Assembly (NCBI GenBank): GCA_964247055.1
Contig: OZ176053.1
Span: forward strand, 11,780,001-11,844,000
DNA length: 64,000 bases
DNA from: Paragordius varius
Taxonomy: Eukaryota; Nematomorpha
Reading direction: 5' to 3'
Shown here: in pieces, positions 58,061-64,000 of the stretch
Layout of the letters: each line of letters starts with the position of its first letter
Position numbering within the stretch: the first letter of the stretch is position 1
Made by a program: the position numbers and the translations under genes
Notes under the pieces: model-generated
Database searches by the model: none
The model's input: the letters and a program-made list of their open reading frames with translations, nothing else
Told to the model about the DNA's origin: nothing

Positions 58061-58318
58061 AAAAACCGGAATCCACTATACAGACTATAGAGGCAGAGGA
58101 AGGGTCAACGCTAGAAATAAGCGTTAACCTTTCCGAATTCCCTAGACAAATTAAATGGTCGAAAGAAACAACTCCATTGTATGAGAACGAAAGGGTCAAA
58201 TTCTTTGATAACGGAACTCATCAACAATTAATGATTACCAATGTTGTAAAATCAGATGAAGGTCTTTATCAAATGGATTTCGATAATCACAAACTCTTGA
58301 CTCGTGTTATAGTAACAC
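58061..58318 (+). CDS. sls: Ig domain 82 (type C, copy 3)
   Basis: Phase-1 acceptor attatag|aa, donor ACAC|gtaagt. QTIEAEEGSTLEISVNLSEF, RQIKWSKETTPLY, SDEGLYQMDFDNH. Confidence 0.89.
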
Positions 58319-58638
58319 GTAAGTTTTTAATTTAAAAATGAGGATTTTTGTTTGATTTGGATTATATAAGTTGAAATCATACAAGCAAAACGCAAAAATA
58401 TAAAGACAAATATTTTCTAAAAAAACATATTTTAGACCATGATTTTTAAATATAAATCATCGTTTATGTGTTGCATAATAAAGGATAGAGATATTGATTG
58501 GTAAAGAACAAATTGTATATTTAGGAAATATCGTGGTTTAGATGGTATGCTTGTCGATTTAAAAATATATTTGTCTCTTAGTTTTATTTTTTGACTGTAT
58601 AATTTTAATTCTTACTGTAAATATTGAAATCAATATAG
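58319..58638 (+). other. 320-bp intron
   Basis: Nothing recognised. Confidence 0.55.
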
Positions 58639-58911
58639 CTGTATCACAACCCCAAATTTCGGAAACAAAAACTGTCGAAGTTGAAGAAGATGAACGTTTG
58701 GAGTTAAGTGTTTTACTCCCACGCCCAACACCTACTCAATGGAAAAAAGATGATGTTCCCATTGTGGAAAGTGTCCATATTTACCCAAAACGCGAGGGCC
58801 TCACAGAGAAATTAGTTATAGAAAGCGTAAAATCGGAAGATAGTGGAATTTATACGTTGGAATTTGAGAATAAGATAGTACCCACACAAGTCATTGTCAT
58901 TGAACATGAGG
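58639..58911 (+). CDS. sls: Ig domain 83 (type A, copy 3)
   Basis: Phase-1 acceptor aatatag|ct, donor GAGG|gtattt; 273 nt. VEVEEDERLELSVLLPRPTP, TQWKKDDVPIVESVHI, EDSGIYTLEFENK. Third copy of the 53947/54967 type. Confidence 0.9.
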
Positions 58912-58920
58912 GTATTTTAT

Positions 58921-58921
<1 letters not shown>

Positions 58922-58957
<36 letters not shown>
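58922..58957. repeat. (TA)n microsatellite filling a short intron
   Basis: About 17 TA units within the 100-bp intron between type A and type B exons. Confidence 0.93.
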
Positions 58958-58958
<1 letters not shown>

Positions 58959-59011
58959 TCATGTGCCCTGTAACATTGGTTATATTTGATGAAAAACAAT
59001 ATTTACATTAG

Positions 59012-59284
59012 CACCAAAGCCCCAAATTACTCAAAAACAGGTGGTGGAGTTGGAAGAAGGAGAACAAATGGAACTTTCTGTTACATTATCCCGACCGGTC
59101 CCCGTTGAATGGAAAAAAGACCAGGTTCCAATCGTTGAAGGCCCAAGAATTCACGTGGTGGATCAGGGATTAACACAAAAGATTGTGATTGAGGATGTGG
59201 AACAGGAAGACAGTGGGACCTACACGATTGAATATGATAAAAAGATTGTTCCCACCGAAGTCATTGTCCATCCCAAAATTAAAA
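59012..59284 (+). CDS. sls: Ig domain 84 (type B, copy 2)
   Basis: Phase-1 acceptor acattag|ca, donor AAAA|gtaatc; 273 nt. VELEEGEQMELSVTLSRPVP, VEWKKDQVPIVEGPRI, EDSGTYTIEYDKK. Confidence 0.9.
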
Positions 59285-59335
59285 GTAATCAATTAAAATT
59301 AATATAATATAAATACTAATAACACAGTGCATAAT

Positions 59336-59357
59336 TTATTATTATTATTATTATTAT
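59336..59357. repeat. (TTA)n microsatellite
   Basis: About seven TTA units in an intron. Confidence 0.85.
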
Positions 59358-59551
59358 GGGGCTTTGATAGGTTTGGATAAACCTAGCCTCTTTTCTTATA
59401 TATTTTCATTAAAAACACCCATAAAAATATTGGATTATAAAATTGGCATGCCTCTTTTTAACTAGTTAGTGTATAGGTTTTAAGCCTATATTATTAAAAA
59501 TAATAATAAAAAATTATAGTATTTAATTTTTGAAAAAATTAATTTATTTAG

Positions 59552-59824
59552 CACCAACGCATGTTACCGAAACACACACCGTTGAAATTGAAGAAGGGGA
59601 AAAATTGGAATTGAGTATCACTTTACCGAAACCTAAAACATCCGTAATTTGGAAAAAGGATGAAACGCCCATTACAGAGACTCCCAGAATACAACCAGAA
59701 AATCTTGGAACAGTGCAGAAAATTGTAATAGAGAGCGTGGAAAAAGAAGATAGTGGGACCTACACAATAGAATACGATAATGTTAAGATTCCTACACAAG
59801 TTATTGTTCACGCCAAAACTCAGG
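59552..59824 (+). CDS. sls: Ig domain 85 (type E)
   Basis: Phase-1 acceptor atttag|ca, donor CAGG|gtaata; 273 nt. VEIEEGEKLELSITLPKPKT, SVIWKKDETPITETPRI, EDSGTYTIEYDNVK. Related to types A and B. Confidence 0.9.
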
Positions 59825-60120
59825 GTAATATTAATAATAATGTGAATGCATAAATTTTTCCATGAATTTTTGTAAAGACTCTAGTATAATTAGATTTTGT
59901 AAAAGGAATTGATATGATATGTTGATGTGTTATATTTTAGCAATATAATTAAGATATTAAAATATTAATCATGTACTTTACCTCAAAGTAACGAGAATGT
60001 TAACGTTAGTTTTAACTTGTGTAGTGTAGGGAGGTTAGATAATTTACACTTTTATTACAATATTTTCTAACAATTTACGATTTTATCAAATTTTATGTTA
60101 ATAAGTATATTAATATGCAG

Positions 60121-60387
60121 GCAAAAAGCCCCAAGAAATTATTCGTAAACCTGCTGTAGTGATAACTGAAGGTCAACCCCTAGTATTGAGTGTCCAGGCC
60201 ACAACTAGTAAACAACCGAGTGTATGGAAAAAGGATGGAGAAATTATTAGGAAATCAACACAAACCGAATTAACAGAAGATGAATGGACTCATACATTAA
60301 CGATTCACAAATCCAAATTAACTGATACGGGCGAATACACGTTAGAAGATGAAGATCGCAAAGTTGTTACTGAAGTCACTGTTCTGC
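60121..60387 (+). CDS. sls: Ig domain 86
   Basis: Phase-1 acceptor atatgcag|gc, donor CTGC|gtatgt; 267 nt. VVITEGQPLVLSVQATTSKQ, PSVWKKDGEIIR, TDTGEYTLEDEDRKV. Confidence 0.9.
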
Positions 60388-60519
60388 GTATGTTTTCTAA
60401 ATAAAGATTGCAAATAATAAGTTTAAAATTTATTTTAATATGTCAATAATTTAGACAAAAAACATTGTTGAAACTTTAAATTGCGATTTTTTGCACTTAA
60501 ACAATATATTGTGTTTTAG

Positions 60520-60807
60520 CCGCTAAAGATGGATTTGAAATCCCCTTGAAGGACATAAATATTGTTGAAGGCCAAAACCTTAAATTGTTGGTTAAAATTT
60601 TGCGACCCGTATCGCCTAACGAAATTACATGGAGAAATAATGAAACAATTTTAACCGAAACTACCACAGATTTTGAACGTTATGTTTTCGACCATAAAGA
60701 TGATATATATTATACATTGATCATCAAGGAAATTAAGAAATCCGAAGAAGGGACATATACCTTCACATATAAAGACCAGGAAACCAAAGGATATGTCAAA
60801 GTTTTCA
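60520..60807 (+). CDS. sls: Ig domain 87 (last Ig)
   Basis: Phase-1 acceptor tgttttag|cc, donor TTCA|gtaagt. INIVEGQNLKLLVKILRPVS, NEITWRNNETIL, SEEGTYTFTYKDQ. Confidence 0.9.
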
Positions 60808-60885
60808 GTAAGTTAATTTTCAAACACTGATATATATTAAGTTTTAATCAAGCCAAACAATTAATTTATGCTATGTGTTATGCAG

Positions 60886-60987
60886 GCGTTCCTTCCCAAC
60901 CCACTAATCTTGAACTCGAGCATCAAGGTACGAATATAGTATTCAAATGGAATCAACCAGATTCTGAGGGTGGGTCACCAATTACAA
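60886..60987 (+). CDS. sls: FN3 domain 1, first half
   Basis: Phase-1 acceptor ttatgcag|gc, donor ACAA|gtaatg. PSQPTNLELEHQGTNIVFKW and DSEGGSPIT: the Pro-rich start, strand B tryptophan and GGSPI motif of titin-type fibronectin III domains. Confidence 0.88.
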
Positions 60988-61218
60988 GTAATGATTATTT
61001 TTGCACAAAAATTATAAAAATATGGGAAAAATATAATTATTTATAAGAAACGATAATATATTTGAGTAGGCCTATATAAAAAACTTATTAATCAATAAAA
61101 CAATCAATAGGAATTATTTTATAAATACCGCATAATATTTGGCTAAGAAAAAAATTTTTTTTCTCTTTTAAGATGTTTTATTGCTATTTATCAATCCTAT
61201 ATGCCATTTATCATATAG

Positions 61219-61422
61219 ATTATACAATTGAGATTCGAGACAAAAGCAAAGAAAATTGGATTCAAATTGCAAATGTGGATTCAGAAACATATTCCATCCT
61301 CCTTACAGATTTGTCAGATCAGAAAACTTATAGAATTCGCGTGCGGGCCATAAACAAGGTTGGACCAAGCAAACCGGCAGAACTTGGACAGGATTTGAAA
61401 ATTACTGTTACAACTAAATCAG
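61219..61422 (+). CDS. sls: FN3 domain 1, second half
   Basis: Phase-1 acceptor tcatatag|at, donor TCAG|gttata. YTIEIRDKSKENWIQI, then LSDQKTYRIRVRAINKVGPS: the Y-x-(F/I)-R-V-x-A-x-N-x-x-G strand F signature. The join reads GGSPIT-NYTIEIRD. Confidence 0.9.
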
Positions 61423-61627
61423 GTTATACTAACAATTCATCAGAAGGATTTAAGTTTGATGCTTAATATTGTCATTGTATATGTTTGTAGAGTGATCAAA
61501 ACATAAAACTTTTATACTCTATAATAAAGTTAAATTGCACAATTTTTCGACACCCAATTTATATCAGCTTTTTTTGAAATAAGAAAAAAAGAGTCTATAT
61601 ATATACCGTTTTATTTTTTGTATCCAG

Positions 61628-61945
61628 TTCCTTCACCACCAAGGAATCTCAAAGCATATCCCAAAATTGAACAAAATGAAATCCAATTAACATGGGATAT
61701 ACCGGAAACGGATGGTGGTTCCCCCTTAATTGGGTACATTATTGAACAAAGATCCGCAAACAGTCAACAATGGAAATCTGTTACGACGATAGAAGAGCGC
61801 TTAGATCAAACTCACATAGAGTATTCAATTGATAGAAACATTGAAAGAGATGCAGAATATTATTTCCGTGTATTTGCTTACAATGATGTAGGAACAAGTT
61901 ACCCTGCTGTAACTACAACCTCTGTCCGAATCCCTTCACAACTGA
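61628..61945 (+). CDS. sls: FN3 domain 2
   Basis: Phase-1 acceptor tatccag|tt, donor CTGA|gtatat. Full FN3: PSPPRNLKAYP, IQLTWDIPETDGGSPLIGYI, AEYYFRVFAYNDVGTSYPA. Confidence 0.92.
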
Positions 61946-62117
61946 GTATATTTCGATTGAGTTTTACAGATTTAAAAATGATTATTTTATTGTGATCGCA
62001 TTTTTTTAGATATTATTAAATATAGTTTAAGGTTTTTATGTTCAATCAATTAACTCATCCGGTTGCTGGTTTAATTTGACAATAATAATTTCTTTCTTTG
62101 TTGAAAAATTAACTTAG

Positions 62118-62417
62118 GTCCACCATCTAAACCTCGCAATATTCGTGTCACTGAAACCCGTGAAGGTAGTTGTGAATTTAGAATTGTATGGGAGACTCCG
62201 GAATGCGATGGTGGTTCGCCTGTTAGGGTTTACAATCTCGAATTGTCGTCAAACAATGAATTAACCTGGGAACGCATTGTTTCCATAGATAGTGAATCCG
62301 TGAGAGAAACTATTATTCGCGGACTAAAACCCGAAATTTCTTATGTTGTCAGGATACAAGCAGAAAATGACATTGGTGCTAGTAGTTTCGAAACAAGTGC
62401 TCCTTTCAGATCTCGGG
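62118..62417 (+). CDS. sls: FN3 domain 3
   Basis: Phase-1 acceptor aacttag|gt, donor CGGG|gtatat. Full FN3: PPSKPRNIRVTE, RIVWETPECDGGSPVRVY, ISYVVRIQAENDIGASS. Confidence 0.92.
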
Positions 62418-62649
62418 GTATATTTACTTATCAATTTTTTAATGGCAATCATGCATTGTAATTGCAGATAAAATATTTTAATATTATGGAGATATCAGTT
62501 ATTTTTTGATAAATATAATAAATATTACGGATTAATTTATCATATGTAATAAATAAAATACATTTAATTTTAATTCATATAATACACCAATTATAAAAAA
62601 ATGGTTTTTTTATTATAAAACTCATATTTTTTTCGTTATAATATGTTAG

Positions 62650-62804
62650 GTGAAGAATTGATCCCTGAAATAACTTCAGAAACGGCCAACACCTCTGAAA
62701 TAAGTGAATATTTCTACGGATTTATATTGTATTCAGAAGATATTCCAATACCTCCTAATCATAACCCAAATCTTTTTGATGACGACCCTAACTCGAATAA
62801 TTAG
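62650..62804 (+). CDS. sls: Last exon: C-terminal acidic tail
   Basis: Phase-1 acceptor atgttag|gt. About 50 codons: EELIPEITSETANTSEISEY, then PIPPNHNPNLFDDDPNSNN and the stop TAG at 62802-62804. Acidic, Asn/Pro-rich and domain-free. It is the first stop reached after splicing the whole chain. Confidence 0.82.
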
Positions 62805-63541
62805 CTTATATTTTTTATCACTTGATTGTATATCATCATTTTTTTATCTGATTACCCTTAATCTATTTAATGTTAATTCTTGTCCTATAAATTTCATTCA
62901 TTAGATTGGCATGTAAAATTACTTAAAATCCCATAAAATCTCAAAATTTAATTAGTTTATAATTTATTGTATGTTTCATTTAATATATTTAGTTAACTTT
63001 GACGGTTTTGAAAAACATATTATGTCTTTTTTTTATCATAACATGTCGATGATTTCAAAATAAGTTATATTAATAAATACTACATATTTTAGATTTTTTG
63101 TGATATTTACAGCTCAGAAATCAGTTCTTTTTGAGTTTTTATGGCTATTAAAATTTAAAGATATCAATTAGGATTAGAAGTAAAAATAAATAAGTCATGA
63201 AAATATCAAATTTTTTGTTTATTACTTTGTCAGAGAAATTAATTATCACTTAAATATATAACACTACTCAACAAGGTTTTGCATCACCCCCTTTTTTGCA
63301 TTTTCTGTTACCTAAGGCTTATTTTTACTTTTTTATGATCGGCTGGCGCGGAGTAGAACTTGGTATGTTTACTCCCGAGATGTGTATACCTTTTAATTTT
63401 ATAGGAAATCTTGTATTCGGTGATAAATGGATTTTATCTATTATCTTCATCAATCCATTGTCAGTTTTATCATTCGTAAGATACTGATTCTTTCTATAGA
63501 TTCTTATATCTCAGTACACCACCACTAAGCCAAATTCCTTC
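62805..63541 (+). other. 3'-UTR and intergenic stretch
   Basis: AT-rich. AATAAA at 63072-63077, 268 bases after the stop, is the best poly(A) signal. From about 63290 the composition is slightly richer in G and C and may be the 5' part of the LINE. The 63-codon open frame at 63296-63487 has no recognisable domain. Confidence 0.5.
63072..63077 (+). terminator. Candidate poly(A) signal of the full-length gene
   Basis: AATAAA, the first exact match after the stop codon at 62802-62804. Confidence 0.4.
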
Positions 63542-64000
63542 ATGGAAAGCAATAACTCTAAAATAAGCTCCCGTAATTTACCAATAAATATGGCGACTAG
63601 GAATATACGTGGCAGTTCTGATAACAAATTGGATATAATAATTCGCGAGATGAAACGTTTAAACATCCATGTGTTAGGGCTGTCGGAGACTCATATGCAA
63701 CAAAACTCACCCAAAATATACGACAATTACTCGTTTTATAACTCAGGCGGGGAGCTCAAACGAAATGGATGCGGTTTCTTAATATCGAATTATCTTGCCG
63801 AACATACCGATATATATAGACCTATCTCCGATCGAATTATATCCCTACGAATTAACACGAGACCCTAGGCTATAACAATATATCAAATCTATGCTCCCAC
63901 GAGTGTCTCACCCGAAGACAAATGCGAAAAGTTCTATAATGAGTTACAAATGGCTCTCTGTGAAACATCCAAAAAAGACATAACTTTCATCATCGGCGAT
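63542..64000 (+). mobile_element. RTE-type LINE, endonuclease part (cut by window end)
   Basis: The frame encodes an apurinic-like (exonuclease/endonuclease/phosphatase fold) endonuclease as in RTE/BovB LINEs: MATRNIRG, LDIIIREMKRLNIHVLGLSE, NSGGELKRNGCGFLIS, PISDRIISLRINTRP, and after a stop in the same frame ITIYQIYAPTSVSPEDK, KFYNELQ, DITFIIGD. The Asn, Glu, and the GD of the catalytic GDFN motif are seen. One in-frame TAG at 63866-63868 interrupts an otherwise intact stretch, so this copy is probably dead but young. The reverse transcriptase would lie beyond the window. Confidence 0.85.

Larger units (their letters stand above)
1..62804 (+). other. sls: Sallimus/kettin/titin-like giant muscle gene (3' part)
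   Basis: One gene spans almost the whole window; its 5' part lies upstream of base 1. Its predicted product is an intracellular sarcomere filament of the Sallimus family, which in arthropods links Z-disc actin to thick filaments and acts as a spring. Visible in order: kettin-type Ig domains with linkers, other Ig domains, a charged small-exon region, a 25-unit tandem Ig array, 13 more Ig domains, three FN3 domains and a stop at 62802-62804. Exons join in a single open frame with matching phases, nearly all phase 1. About 87 Ig domains are predicted within the window. There is no kinase and no signal peptide here. Alternatives are a diverged titin or stretchin; the kettin-type start and FN3 end favour Sallimus. 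The weakest links are the starts or ends near 27122, 35470 and 51953. Confidence 0.75.

Noticed and set aside
63296-63487. 63-codon frame before the LINE
   Set aside because: No known domain; may be LINE 5' untranslated sequence.

Overview
The window lies inside one very large, intron-rich animal gene on the + strand. It enters mid-gene at base 1 and its coding sequence ends at a stop codon at 62802-62804. The DNA is strongly AT-rich, with canonical GT..AG introns, long AT introns, (TA)n microsatellites, hAT, Tc1/mariner-like and MULE-like elements, and an RTE-type LINE at the 3' edge. The gene encodes a giant intracellular immunoglobulin-domain protein. Kettin-type Ig domains joined by linkers come first, and three fibronectin type III (FN3) domains sit at the very C-terminus. 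That order is known for arthropod Sallimus (kettin / D-titin / I-connectin), so an arthropod or close ecdysozoan is the best guess; the species cannot be told. No kinase domain is seen.

Layout. 1-7590: kettin-type Ig region, with a likely alternative terminal exon (stop 7806-7808, AATAAA 7953) that would end a kettin-like short isoform. 8444-22317: cysteine-bearing Ig domains, including a five-fold repeated Ig cassette (11866-17481) and a MULE-like element in an intron. At 22318-22673 a second likely alternative end encodes a C-terminal transmembrane segment, followed by AATAAA. 23362-31842: divergent Ig domains, including one exon of about 2.07 kb with two Ig domains and a long charged linker. 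32060-35619: a run of very small E/K/T/P-rich exons that looks like a PEVK-like spring, with one Ig inside it. 35678-36866: three Ig domains leading into the array.

36899-51760 is the outstanding region: 25 almost identical direct repeats of 596 bp. Each unit is two 267-nt, phase-1/phase-1 Ig exons separated by introns of only 30 and 32 nt, predicting 50 tandem Ig domains (about 4,450 residues) with no cysteine. Introns elsewhere in the gene are about 74 nt or longer. After the array come thirteen single-exon, cysteine-free Ig domains (51953-60807) that show an older duplication of a C-A-B trio, then three FN3 domains and a short acidic tail (60886-62804). The intergenic AT-rich stretch then meets the LINE.

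Functionally the parts fit a sarcomeric I-band filament: an actin/Z-disc-binding kettin part, then an elastic part made of small PEVK-like exons and a greatly expanded tandem-Ig spring, then a C-terminal FN3 end. Alternative 3' ends would give shorter, stiffer or membrane-anchored forms. Exon boundaries were read by eye from splice consensus, reading phase and Ig/FN3 homology; transcript data were not available.
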